Source of the DNA: Flavobacterium alvei
GTDB taxonomy: Bacteria > Bacteroidota > Bacteroidia > Flavobacteriales > Flavobacteriaceae
Direction: 5' to 3'
NCBI RefSeq assembly: GCF_002920895.1
Contig: NZ_PQVG01000002.1
Coordinates: 186,001 to 250,000 of the forward strand
DNA: 64,000 nt
In this document: piece after piece, positions 34,472 to 43,050 of the stretch
How positions within the stretch are numbered: the stretch's first letter is position 1
Layout: every line of letters starts with the position of its first letter
Notes under the pieces: generated by a model
Database searches by the model: none
What the model saw: only the letters and a program-made list of their open reading frames with translations
What the model was told of the DNA's origin: nothing
Made by a program: the position numbers and the translations under genes

Positions 34472-35101
34472 ATGAAAATATCCATAGTTATAGCAACGGA
34501 AGAACATTATAAATATGCGCAAGAAATTTGCGACACTATAGAATCTTCGGCTTTATTAAGAGGTACTGGAATTGCAAAAAGAACACCGGAATACATCCAC
34601 AAAAAGATGAAAGCCGGTGATGCCGTTATTGCCTTGGACAAAAATGGTGTTTTTGCCGGTTTCTGTTACATCGAAAGCTGGCAACACGGCCAGTATGTCG
34701 CCCACTCTGGATTGATTGTGCATCCTGATTTCAGGAATCACGGTTTGGCCAAAAAGATAAAAACCTTCGTTTTCAATTATTCCTTGAAAAAATATCCGGG
34801 AGCCAAAGTTTTTGGTATCACGACCGGTCTGGCCGTAATGAAAATCAATTCCGATTTGGGGTACAAACCAGTTCCTTTCTCGGAATTGACGAGCGACCCT
34901 AGTTTTTGGAAAGGATGTCAAACCTGTACCAATTACGAAATTTTGAAAAGCAAGGACAACAAAATGTGTTTGTGTACAGGAATGCTTTACGACCCGGCCG
35001 AAAAACCGAAAGATCCGCCCAAACATCCTTTCAATGTGAGAATTTGGAATCGATTGAAAGAAATTAAAGCAGCCTTGTTCTTGGAAAACAAAGAAAAATA
35101 A
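34472..35101 (+). CDS. GNAT acetyltransferase at head of arg operon (candidate N-acylglutamate synthase)
   Basis: A 209-residue GNAT with the acetyl-CoA segment GLIVHPDFRNHGLAKKIK (residues 80-97). It is unusual in having a C-terminal cysteine cluster C149-x2-C152 and C166-x-C168, which could bind zinc. It is the first gene of the arginine operon, 62 bp before argG. No classical argA or argJ is present in the operon, so this enzyme is the natural candidate for the first step (N-acetyl- or N-succinylglutamate formation). The role rests on context, not on a diagnostic motif. Confidence 0.8.
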   Translation: MKISIVIATEEHYKYAQEICDTIESSALLRGTGIAKRTPEYIHKKMKAGDAVIALDKNGVFAGFCYIESWQHGQYVAHSGLIVHPDFRNHGLAKKIKTFVFNYSLKKYPGAKVFGITTGLAVMKINSDLGYKPVPFSELTSDPSFWKGCQTCTNYEILKSKDNKMCLCTGMLYDPAEKPKDPPKHPFNVRIWNRLKEIKAALFLENKEK

Positions 35102-35163
35102 ACAACACACAGTTCAAATAAAATGAAATCGGAGCTTTACAAACTCCACAAAATCGAAATAAA

Positions 35164-36363
35164 ATGTCAAATAAAAAAGTAGTATTAGCATATAGCGGAG
35201 GATTAGACACATCTTACTGTCTAAAATATTTAAAAAACGAACAAGGATACGAAGTGCATACTGTATTAATCAATACAGGAGGATTTGACGATGCTGAATT
35301 GCAAGCAATCGAAGACAGGGCTTATGAATTGGGAAGCGCTCAACACGCCAACCTTACCATTTTAGATAAATATTACGACAAAGCCATCAAATATTTGATT
35401 TATGGAAATGTATTGAAAAACAATACGTACCCTTTATCGGTAAGTGCTGAACGTGTTTTCCAAGCCATTGAAGCCATTAAATACGCTAAATCGGTTGGTG
35501 CTACTGCCATCGCTCACGGAAGTACCGGTGCCGGAAATGACCAAATCCGTTTTGATTTGATTTTCCAAACTATCGCTCCCGAAATTGAAATCATCACTCC
35601 TATTCGTGACTTGAAATTATCTCGTCAGGAAGAAGTAGATTATTTGGCCAAAAACGGTGTACACTATTCTTGGGAAAAAGCACAATACTCTATCAACAAA
35701 GGACTTTGGGGAACAAGCGTTGGAGGAAAAGAAACTTTGACTTCAAGTCAACCATTGCCAAGCGAAGCGTACCCATCACAATTGCAAAAAGAAGGCGAAG
35801 AGAAAGTAACTTTAGAATTCCTTAAAGGTGAATTAGTTGCCGTAAACGGTGTGGCTGACAAACCTTCAAACAATATTGTAGTTCTTGAAAAACTGGCCAG
35901 TGCTTATGCCATTGGTAGAGATATTCACGTGGGAGATACGATTATCGGAATCAAAGGAAGAGTTGGTTTTGAAGCTGCTGCACCTTTAATCATAATCAAA
36001 GCACACCATTTGTTGGAGAAACACACGCTTGGAAAATGGCAACAATACTGGAAAGAACAACTAGGAAACTGGTACGGAATGTTATTTCACGAAGGTCAAT
36101 TTTTGGATCCTGTAATGCGTAACATCGAAACTTTCCTAGAAGACACTCAAAAAACAGTAAACGGAACCGTGACCGTTTCTTTGAAACCATACCACTTTTC
36201 ATTGGACGGAATCGAATCTAAAAATGATTTGATGAACACCGGTTTTGGACAATACGGAGAAATGAACAATGCCTGGACATCAGACGATGCCAAAGGATTT
36301 ATCAAAATTTTGGGTAATGCCCAAAACATATTTTCATCGGTAAACAATGAAACTTACGAGTAA
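35164..36363 (+). CDS. argG: Argininosuccinate synthase
   Basis: A 399-residue ATP-dependent ligase joining citrulline and aspartate. The N-terminal PP-loop is AYSGGLDTSYCLKYL (residues 9-23), and AIAHGSTGAGNDQIRF follows as the citrulline/aspartate-binding part. The next segments are KAQYSINKGLWGTSVGGKET and GIKGRVGFEAAAPLI. Full length. It is second in the arg operon and is followed by argC after an 80-bp gap carrying a repeat hairpin. Confidence 0.95.
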   Translation: MSNKKVVLAYSGGLDTSYCLKYLKNEQGYEVHTVLINTGGFDDAELQAIEDRAYELGSAQHANLTILDKYYDKAIKYLIYGNVLKNNTYPLSVSAERVFQAIEAIKYAKSVGATAIAHGSTGAGNDQIRFDLIFQTIAPEIEIITPIRDLKLSRQEEVDYLAKNGVHYSWEKAQYSINKGLWGTSVGGKETLTSSQPLPSEAYPSQLQKEGEEKVTLEFLKGELVAVNGVADKPSNNIVVLEKLASAYAIGRDIHVGDTIIGIKGRVGFEAAAPLIIIKAHHLLEKHTLGKWQQYWKEQLGNWYGMLFHEGQFLDPVMRNIETFLEDTQKTVNGTVTVSLKPYHFSLDGIESKNDLMNTGFGQYGEMNNAWTSDDAKGFIKILGNAQNIFSSVNNETYE

Positions 36364-36373
36364 ATAAATTGAC

Positions 36374-36438
36374 AATTTTAGATTTCAGATTTGGTAGGAA
36401 TACCTTACTTCTAAAATCTAAAATCTAAAATCTAAAAT
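36374..36438. repeat. Inverted repeat with (CTAAAAT)4 tandem array before argC
   Basis: Four perfect CTAAAAT heptamers (36411-36438) end 4 bp before the argC ATG. The left side (36374-36391, ATTTTAGATTTCAGATTT) is the reverse complement of the array with one mismatch, so the transcript can fold into a hairpin covering the ribosome-entry region. Confidence 0.8.
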
Positions 36439-36442
36439 AATT

Positions 36443-37420
36443 ATGATTTCAATAGGTATAATTGGCGGTTCAGGTTACACGGCTGGGGAATTAATCAGAA
36501 TATTGATGTTTCACCCCAATGCCAAATTGGATTTTGTTTACAGCACGACCAATGCAGGAAAACCTCTTTCGATTGCGCACCACGATTTGCTGGGTGATAT
36601 CGAAATGAATTTTACCGACACCGTTAATCCAAATGTGGATGTTGTTTTCTTGTGTTTAGGACACGGAAAATCAATATCCTTTTTGGAGAGCAATCAATTT
36701 TCAGCCCAAACCAAAATCATCGATTTAGGAAATGATTTCAGGTTGATAAAAGACAAAGATTTCAACGGAAAATCTTTTGTTTACGGCTTGCCGGAATTGA
36801 ATAAAACCGACATTAAAAAAGCACAATATATCGCCAATCCGGGTTGTTTTGCAACAGCCATTCAATTGGCATTATTACCATTGGCTTCCCACGGATTGTT
36901 GAATGACGATGTGCATATCAATGCCACAACAGGAAGTACCGGAGCTGGAGTTGGTTTGGCAGCTACATCGCATTTTAGCTGGAGAAACAACAATATGTCA
37001 CATTACAAAGCTTTCAATCACCAACATTTGGGAGAAATCAACCAAAGCGTGAATCAGTTGCAAGAGGATTATAGCGATGAATTGATTTTTGTTCCCAACA
37101 GAGGCGATTTTACCAGAGGAATTTTTGCCACTTTATATACTAAGACAGAAGAAAGTTTAGAAGATTTGGTTGCCAAATACGAAGCTTTTTATGCTGACCA
37201 ACCCTTCGTAACCGTTACTACTACCGACATAAATATGAAACAAGTGGTGCAAACGAACAAATGTATCATCAGTTTAATGAAAAAAGGAAACCGGATTTTG
37301 ATTACTTCGGTAATCGATAATTTAGTAAAAGGTGCTTCAGGACAAGCGATCCAAAATATGAATTTGATGTTTGGACTTGAAGAAACTACAGGGTTGCACC
37401 TGAAACCAAGCGGATTCTAA
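36443..37420 (+). CDS. argC: N-acetyl-gamma-glutamyl-phosphate reductase
   Basis: A 325-residue NADPH-dependent reductase. The Rossmann start is GIIGGSGYTAGELIRIL, the catalytic cysteine is in NPGCFATAIQLALLP (about Cys 137), and the late motif is ITSVIDNLVKGASGQAIQNMN. It makes the semialdehyde used by ArgD. If the pathway uses succinylated intermediates, the substrate would be the N-succinyl form. Its start codon sits directly behind a heptamer tandem array. Confidence 0.94.
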   Translation: MISIGIIGGSGYTAGELIRILMFHPNAKLDFVYSTTNAGKPLSIAHHDLLGDIEMNFTDTVNPNVDVVFLCLGHGKSISFLESNQFSAQTKIIDLGNDFRLIKDKDFNGKSFVYGLPELNKTDIKKAQYIANPGCFATAIQLALLPLASHGLLNDDVHINATTGSTGAGVGLAATSHFSWRNNNMSHYKAFNHQHLGEINQSVNQLQEDYSDELIFVPNRGDFTRGIFATLYTKTEESLEDLVAKYEAFYADQPFVTVTTTDINMKQVVQTNKCIISLMKKGNRILITSVIDNLVKGASGQAIQNMNLMFGLEETTGLHLKPSGF

Positions 37421-37491
37421 AAAAGTTTAATCGGTGAATCGTTTAATCGATTAACCGAATAAGCAAATAACCAATTAAACAAAAAAACAAA

Positions 37492-38631
37492 ATGAACTTA
37501 TTTGACGTTTACCCATTATACCCTATTACGCCTGTAAAAGCATTAGACTGCACCATTACAGACGATAAAGGAATCGAATATTTAGACTTATACTCTGGTC
37601 ACGGAGTAATTTCTATCGGTCACACCCAACCGGATTATGTGGCCAAAGTAAAAGCACAATTGGATAATTTGAGTTTCTACTCGAATGCCATCCAAAATCC
37701 ATTGCAGGTAGAATTGGCTGAAAAACTAGGAAAAGCTTCTGGCTTAACTGATTTCAGTCTGTTTTTATGCAGTTCTGGAGCTGAAGCCAATGAAAATGCT
37801 TTGAAACTGGCTTCTTTCCACAACGGAAAATCAAGAGTAATTGCTTTTGACAACTCTTTCCACGGAAGAACTTCGGCTGCTGTTGCAGTTACCGATAACA
37901 AAAAAATTGTTGCTCCATTAAACGCGCAACAAGTCGTTACTTTCCTGCCTTTGAACGAAATTGAATTGGTGGAAGCAGAATTGAAAAAAGGAGATGTTTG
38001 CGCCGTAATCATCGAGCCTATTCAGGGAGTTGGTGGTTTAGACCAAGGAACAACCGAATTCTTTCAAGCTTTGGAAAAAGTCTGTAAAGCCAATGATGTC
38101 GTTTTAATCTTAGACGAAGTACAATCGGGTTACGGAAGAAGCGGAAAATTCTTTGCTTTCCAACACCACGGAATCAATCCTGATATCGTAACCACTGCCA
38201 AAGGAATGGGGAACGGTTTCCCGATTGGCGGGGTTTTGATTTCACCAAAATTCAAAGCAAGTTACGGATTATTAGGAACTACTTTTGGTGGAAGCCATTT
38301 GGCTTGTGCTGCCGGTATTGCCGTTTTGGATGTGATGGAAAAACAAAACTTAATCGAAAACACGAACAAAGTATCCGAATACTTTTTTGAAGCCATCAAA
38401 GCCATTCCTGAAATCACAAAAGTGAAAGGAAAAGGATTGATGCTGGGCGTTGAATTTGATTTTGACGTGAGTGCTTTGAGAAAGAAAATGATCATTGAAA
38501 AACATATATTTACAGGTGGAGCCAACAATAAAAATCTATTGAGAATTCTTCCTCCGTTGACCATTACCACTGATGCTATTGATACTTTTATTGTAGCATT
38601 ACAAGAATCGCTGGCTGAATTAAAATCATAA
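37492..38631 (+). CDS. argD: N-acyl-ornithine aminotransferase
   Basis: A 379-residue class III PLP aminotransferase. It has SGAEANENALKLA (phosphate binding), FDNSFHGRTSAA, LDEVQSGYGRSGKFFAF (Asp for PLP nitrogen), the PLP lysine in TTAKGMGNGFPIGG, and GTTFGGSHLACAAG. It transfers the amino group from glutamate to N-acylglutamate semialdehyde. It lies between argC and proA in the operon. The 70-bp gap before it carries short AATCG repeats. Confidence 0.94.
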   Translation: MNLFDVYPLYPITPVKALDCTITDDKGIEYLDLYSGHGVISIGHTQPDYVAKVKAQLDNLSFYSNAIQNPLQVELAEKLGKASGLTDFSLFLCSSGAEANENALKLASFHNGKSRVIAFDNSFHGRTSAAVAVTDNKKIVAPLNAQQVVTFLPLNEIELVEAELKKGDVCAVIIEPIQGVGGLDQGTTEFFQALEKVCKANDVVLILDEVQSGYGRSGKFFAFQHHGINPDIVTTAKGMGNGFPIGGVLISPKFKASYGLLGTTFGGSHLACAAGIAVLDVMEKQNLIENTNKVSEYFFEAIKAIPEITKVKGKGLMLGVEFDFDVSALRKKMIIEKHIFTGGANNKNLLRILPPLTITTDAIDTFIVALQESLAELKS

Positions 38632-38644
38632 AAATCAATAAATA

Positions 38645-38671
38645 TTTGTCAAAGTTTTGAACTTTGACAAA
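38645..38671 (+). promoter_or_regulatory. Perfect 12-bp intercistronic hairpin argD-proA
   Basis: The arms 38645-38656 and 38660-38671 (TTTGTCAAAGTT and its complement) pair perfectly around a 3-nt loop, with no T run. It lies 13-58 bp after argD and just before the proA start, so it is more likely an mRNA-stability or translation element than a terminator. Confidence 0.65.
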
Positions 38672-38689
38672 GATTATAATTTTATAAAA

Positions 38690-39886
38690 ATGAACACATT
38701 ATTATCCATAGAAAAAAGAAATGCTGTTTTAAGCCGAATGGCTGAACTTTTGGAACAAGAAAGAGCCAATCTTAAAAGTATTAATCAGCAGGATATGAGC
38801 AATTATTCCGGTGATGATTTGGCTATGGAAAAACGCTTGTTGGTGGATGATGCCAAAGTTGATGCAATGATTTTGTCGATGCAACAATTGGCAAGCCAGG
38901 AAGATCCCGTTGGAGTGGAAAGATTCCATTTTGTACACGACAACGGTCTTAAAATCACCAACAAAACAGCGGCTTTTGGGACAATAATGATCATTTATGA
39001 ATCCAGACCTGACGTAACGGTTGAAGCGGGTGGAATCGCATTCAAATCTGGAAACAAAATCTTGCTAAAAGGCGGAAAAGAATCCTTGTTATCGAATTTG
39101 AAAATCGTTTCGCTATGGCACCAAGCCTTGGAAGAAAACAATATTTCCAAAGATTGGGTGGAATATCTGAATTATGACCGTATTCAAACCCAGGCTTTCC
39201 TGGAAAATCCGACACAAAGAGTGGACTTGATTGTTCCTCGTGGTGGCGAACAATTGATTGCTTTCACCAAAAAACACGCTACTTGCCCGGTTATTGTAAG
39301 CGGTCGCGGCAATAACTTTGTTTACATCAACAAAGAAGCCGATTTGCAAAAAGCAATGGACATCATCATCAACGGAAAAACAACCAACATCGGCGTTTGC
39401 AATGCTTTGGACAAGGTTTTGATTGATTCCAAACTGCCTAATTGGGAAGATTTTGCCGCTAAATTAGTAGCTGAATTGCAAAAATACAAAGTTGAAATAT
39501 TAGGAGACGAACGTTTTTCAAAAGCAACAAATCTTCCTCAAATCGAATCGGATTTGATTTGGTACGAAGAGTTTTTGAATTATAAAATTGTTGTTGGAAT
39601 TGTGGATTCCAACGAAGAAGCTGTTGCCAAAATCAATAAATATTGTGGCGGACATTCGGCTTCGATAATCACGACCAATGATGCCGTTGCCCAAGAATTT
39701 ATGGAGCAGGTAGATTGTGCAGCTGTTTATCAAAATGCATCGACTCGATTTACCGATGGCGGGCAATTTGGTTTGGGAGGCGAATTGGCGATAAGCACGG
39801 ACAAATTGCACCAACGCGGACCAATTGGTTTGCAACACCTTGTTACAAATAAGTGGTATATTTACGGCGAAGGACAAATCAGATAA
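38690..39886 (+). CDS. proA: Glutamate-5-semialdehyde dehydrogenase
   Basis: A 398-residue proline-biosynthesis enzyme of the aldehyde-dehydrogenase fold. It has ESRPDVTVEAGGIAFKSGNKILLKGGKE, the RVDLIVPRGGEQLI segment, the catalytic Cys in NIGVCNALDKVLID, and STRFTDGGQFGLGGELAIST. The start is ATG 38690. The upstream extension in the same frame crosses the intercistronic hairpin. Its place among arg genes shows joint control of glutamate-derived amino acids. Confidence 0.94.
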   Translation: MNTLLSIEKRNAVLSRMAELLEQERANLKSINQQDMSNYSGDDLAMEKRLLVDDAKVDAMILSMQQLASQEDPVGVERFHFVHDNGLKITNKTAAFGTIMIIYESRPDVTVEAGGIAFKSGNKILLKGGKESLLSNLKIVSLWHQALEENNISKDWVEYLNYDRIQTQAFLENPTQRVDLIVPRGGEQLIAFTKKHATCPVIVSGRGNNFVYINKEADLQKAMDIIINGKTTNIGVCNALDKVLIDSKLPNWEDFAAKLVAELQKYKVEILGDERFSKATNLPQIESDLIWYEEFLNYKIVVGIVDSNEEAVAKINKYCGGHSASIITTNDAVAQEFMEQVDCAAVYQNASTRFTDGGQFGLGGELAISTDKLHQRGPIGLQHLVTNKWYIYGEGQIR

Positions 39887-39888
39887 AT

Positions 39889-39967
39889 CAATTACGAGTT
39901 AAAAATTACGAATTACGGGCAATAAAAATCTCTAAATTCGTAATTTTTAATTTGTAATTCGTAATTG
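39889..39967. repeat. Inverted repeat between proA and proB (ATTACGAATT type)
   Basis: The left arm (39889-39915) and right arm (39933-39967) are made of CAATTACGA and AAAAATTACGAATT modules in opposite orientation, with one 8-nt indel. The hairpin ends 8 bp before the proB start. Confidence 0.65.
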
Positions 39968-39975
39968 AATAAATA

Positions 39976-40737
39976 ATGGCAAAAAAAAGAATATTATTAA
40001 AGCTCGGTAGCAACACGCTCACCAAAGAAACCAATCACATTTCGAGAGGAAAGATTGAGGATATTGGAATGCAGATTGCCGCTCTTAAAGACGAATACGA
40101 GTTTATAATCGTGAGTTCCGGTGCCATTGCGGCTGCCAAACAATTTGTGAAACTCGACAATCACGACAAAGACGTTTTTGTCAAACAAGCCTTGGCTTCT
40201 ATTGGACAGCCTCATTTGATGCGGATTTACCACGAAAACTTCAGTGATTTGGGTTTGCACACTTCCCAATGTTTGCTTTCCTATTCTGATTTTGAAAAAA
40301 AACAAACCAAGGTGAACATCGTCAACACGATAAACGTCTTGGTCAAAAACAGTTATATTCCAATTATCAATGAAAATGACACCGTTGCCACGGACGAAAT
40401 CAAGTTTGGCGACAATGATAAATTGGCCGCATTGACAGCCGTTTTGTTGAATGTTGACATCCTGATTATTGCCACCAACACCAACGGAATATACACTAAA
40501 GCATCCATCAATAATGAGTTTCCTGAAACCATTGAATTAGTGAATGATTTAAGCGTATTGGAAAAAGAAATTGGCGATTCCAAATCTTCCCACGGAACAG
40601 GCGGAATGCAATCCAAAATAGATTCGGCGGCAATTGCCAAAGCAGCGAATATCGAAACCTGGATTATCAACGGTTTGGAAGATAATTTTATTTTGAAAGG
40701 GTTGAATAATGAAATTGCGTTTACCAAAATTGTATAG
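39976..40737 (+). CDS. proB: Glutamate 5-kinase without PUA domain
   Basis: A 253-residue amino-acid kinase. It has the phosphate-binding start LLKLGSNTLTK, IVSSGAIAAAKQF, NENDTVATDEIKFGDNDKLAA (glutamate site), and GTGGMQSKIDSAAIAKAAN. It ends right after the kinase domain and lacks the C-terminal PUA domain found in many ProB proteins, as is usual in this phylum. It phosphorylates glutamate for ProA. The gene ends 5 bp before the left arm of repeat element D. Confidence 0.92.
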   Translation: MAKKRILLKLGSNTLTKETNHISRGKIEDIGMQIAALKDEYEFIIVSSGAIAAAKQFVKLDNHDKDVFVKQALASIGQPHLMRIYHENFSDLGLHTSQCLLSYSDFEKKQTKVNIVNTINVLVKNSYIPIINENDTVATDEIKFGDNDKLAALTAVLLNVDILIIATNTNGIYTKASINNEFPETIELVNDLSVLEKEIGDSKSSHGTGGMQSKIDSAAIAKAANIETWIINGLEDNFILKGLNNEIAFTKIV

Positions 40738-40741
40738 ATTG

Positions 40742-41302
40742 GGACACGGATGATGCGGATTCGCTATCGCGAAAACGCAGATAAAACGGATTTTTAAAAT
40801 GGAATTATTACACGAAGAATTAACAAACGTAATTATTAAAACTTTTTATGAAGTTTATAATGAGTTGGGTTATGGCTTTTTGGAAAAAGTGTATCAAAAT
40901 TCTTTATATCTGGAATTAAAAAATAAAGGGCTTAAAGTTGAAGCTCAAAAGAGGATTGCAGTTTTTTATAAAGGAACTGAAGTTGGAGAATATTACGCTG
41001 ATTTAATGGTAGAAGATACAATTATACTCGAATTAAAAGCAGCTGATTATATTGTAAAAGATTTTGAAAATCAAATTCTAAACTATTTAAGGGCTACAGA
41101 CTGTGAAGTTGGTTTGCTTTTAAACTTTGGAAAAAAACCTGAATTTAAAAGAAAAATATTTGAAAATGACAGAAAATAAAATCCGATCTTATCCATATTT
41201 TTGCTTAAGCTAATCTCTATAATCAAATTAAACAATAAATAAAATACAAAAATCCGTTCTTATCCGTGTCTTCGCGATAGCGAATCCGTTTAATCAGCGT
41301 AC
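40742..41302. mobile_element. Family 1 inverted-repeat element, copy D, carrying a GxxExxY gene
   Basis: The left arm (40742-40796) and right arm (41248-41302) are reverse complements with long identical runs, including GGATTCGCTATCGCGAA and ACGGATTTTT. Between them lies one complete gene on the plus strand and no other gene. Copies A, B and C of the same repeat have arms separated by only about 11-18 bp. The element sits in the proB-argF' gap of an otherwise tight operon. No target duplication is obvious. Confidence 0.65.
40799..41179 (+). CDS. GxxExxY protein, PD-(D/E)XK nuclease fold
   Basis: A 126-residue protein with the name-giving motif G26-F-L-E29-K-V-Y32 and a PD-(D/E)XK core: D68 (YYADLMV) and E78-x-K80 (LELKA). 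The downstream helix NQILNYLRATDCEVGLLLNFGKKPEFKRKI is typical of the family. GxxExxY proteins are small predicted nucleases, often present in many copies per genome, with no firmly known role. The ATG lies 2 bp inside the left arm of an interspersed inverted repeat, and the right arm follows 68 bp after the stop. It is unrelated in function to the arg genes around it. Confidence 0.9.
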   Translation: MELLHEELTNVIIKTFYEVYNELGYGFLEKVYQNSLYLELKNKGLKVEAQKRIAVFYKGTEVGEYYADLMVEDTIILELKAADYIVKDFENQILNYLRATDCEVGLLLNFGKKPEFKRKIFENDRK

Positions 41303-41317
41303 AAATTATTTACAATT

Positions 41318-42268
41318 ATGAACTTTATATCCATACAAAACATAGATTCACTCGATAAATGGGTGAAACAAGCGTTAAAAATCAAAAAGAATCCGCTTAA
41401 AAACAAAAAACTGGGCAAGAACAAAACATTGGTAATGTTGTTTTTTAATTCTAGTTTGAGAACGCGTTTGAGTACCCAAAAAGCGGCCTTGAATTTGGGA
41501 ATGAACGTAATGGTGATGAACTTTGGCAGCGAAGGTTGGACATTGGAATATGAAGATGGGGCTATTATGGATCAAGGCGCTTCCGAGCATATCAAGGAAG
41601 CGGCTGCAGTGGTTTCGCAATACGCAGACATCATCGCTATCAGGGCTTTTGCAGGATTGGTGGACAAAGAAAAAGACAATGCCGAAACCGTGATTTCAGG
41701 ATTTTTGAAACACGCCACCGTGCCTATCGTAAATATGGAAAGTGCCACGGGGCATCCAATGCAATCCCTTGCCGATGCTATCACGATGGCGGAACACAAA
41801 ACACCACACAGAGCAAAAGTGGTCTTGACTTGGGCGCCACATCCAAGAGCTTTGCCGCAAGCAGTTCCCAATTCCTTTGTGGAAATGATGCAAAAACAGG
41901 AAAATATGGATTTCGTGATTACGCATCCAGAAGGTTACGAACTGAATCCAGAAATCACGAAAGATTCCATAATCGAATACGACCAGAATAAAGCTTTCGA
42001 AAATGCCGATTTTATCTATGCCAAAAACTGGAGCAATTATAACGAATACGGAAAAATCACGAACACCGACCCCAATTGGACGGTTACTGCCGAAAAAATG
42101 GCTTTGACCAATAATGCCAAATTTATGCACTGTTTGCCTGTTCGTAGAAACGTAATTGTTGCTGATGAAGTGATTGACAGCGAAAATTCAGTGGTTATCG
42201 AACAAGCGAACAATAGAACCTATTCAGCCCAATTAGTATTGCAAAAAATATTGGAAAATGTCAAATAA
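41318..42268 (+). CDS. argF': N-acyl-ornithine carbamoyltransferase (N-succinylornithine type likely)
   Basis: A 316-residue transcarbamylase. The carbamoyl-phosphate motif is SLRTR (46-50). It carries the family-specific segments MDQGASEHIKEA, TWAPHPRALPQAVPNSF, VITHPEGYEL, and the late FMHCLPVRRN. The HPRALPQAVPNSF block is shared with N-acetyl/N-succinylornithine carbamoyltransferases and absent from ordinary ornithine carbamoyltransferases. The residue aligned with the specificity-determining Glu92 (acetyl, Xanthomonas) or Pro90 (succinyl, Bacteroides) is Ser89 here, which favours the succinyl form. Its 3' end overlaps argB by 11 bp. Confidence 0.9.
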   Translation: MNFISIQNIDSLDKWVKQALKIKKNPLKNKKLGKNKTLVMLFFNSSLRTRLSTQKAALNLGMNVMVMNFGSEGWTLEYEDGAIMDQGASEHIKEAAAVVSQYADIIAIRAFAGLVDKEKDNAETVISGFLKHATVPIVNMESATGHPMQSLADAITMAEHKTPHRAKVVLTWAPHPRALPQAVPNSFVEMMQKQENMDFVITHPEGYELNPEITKDSIIEYDQNKAFENADFIYAKNWSNYNEYGKITNTDPNWTVTAEKMALTNNAKFMHCLPVRRNVIVADEVIDSENSVVIEQANNRTYSAQLVLQKILENVK

Positions 42269-43043
42269 ACCATCTTTATCCATTATAAAAATTGGTGGCA
42301 ACATCATCGATAATCCAACGGAATTGTCCCAATTCTTGGCTGATTTCTCCAAGATTGAAGGCAACAAAATTCTCGTTCACGGAGGCGGAAAATCGGCTAC
42401 CAAAATGGCGCAAAGTATTGGTTTAAGTCCCGTTATGATTGATGGGCGAAGAATTACGGACAAACCAATGCTGGATGTAGTCGTGATGATTTATGCCGGA
42501 GAAATCAATAAAAATATTGTGGCCCAATTGCAAGCCAACAACACCAATGCAATGGGTTTTTCAGGTGCTGACGGCAACTTGATTCAATCCACCAAAAGAA
42601 ACCATCCAACCATCGATTACGGTTTTGTGGGCGATGTCCAAAAAGTGAATACTCCATTATTGGAAACCTTGATCAACAGTGGAATTGTTCCAGTTTTTTG
42701 TGCCATCACGCACGACAAAAGCGGACAATTATTGAATACCAATGCAGATACAATCGCCAGTGAATTGGCTATTGCCGCTTCGGAAGTTTTTGAAGTAACC
42801 TTGAGTTATTGCTTCGAAAAAGCAGGAGTGCTGACAGATGTGGAAGACGAGAATTCGGTAATCCAACAAATCAATTCGGCTCTTTATGCTAAATTAAAAG
42901 GAGAGGGAGCGATTCACTCAGGAATGATTCCTAAATTGGACAACTGTTTCAATAGTTTGTCCAAAGGAGTCCAAAAAATAAAAATTGGACATCACAAAAT
43001 GTTGAAAGACGATAAGGCTATTTGTACGAGTATAGAATTATAA
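42258..43043 (+). CDS. argB: N-acylglutamate kinase
   Basis: A 261-residue amino-acid kinase. It has IIKIGGNIIDNP, LVHGGGKSATKMA (phosphate-binding glycine loop), INKNIVAQLQANN (N-acylglutamate site) and LNTNADTIASELAIA. The canonical substrate is N-acetylglutamate, and a succinyl substrate is possible if the operon uses N-succinyl intermediates. There is no N-terminal arginine-sensing helix, so classical feedback inhibition is uncertain. The start overlaps argF' by 11 bp, implying translational coupling. Confidence 0.93.
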   Translation: MSNKPSLSIIKIGGNIIDNPTELSQFLADFSKIEGNKILVHGGGKSATKMAQSIGLSPVMIDGRRITDKPMLDVVVMIYAGEINKNIVAQLQANNTNAMGFSGADGNLIQSTKRNHPTIDYGFVGDVQKVNTPLLETLINSGIVPVFCAITHDKSGQLLNTNADTIASELAIAASEVFEVTLSYCFEKAGVLTDVEDENSVIQQINSALYAKLKGEGAIHSGMIPKLDNCFNSLSKGVQKIKIGHHKMLKDDKAICTSIEL

Positions 43044-43050
43044 CTAATTT

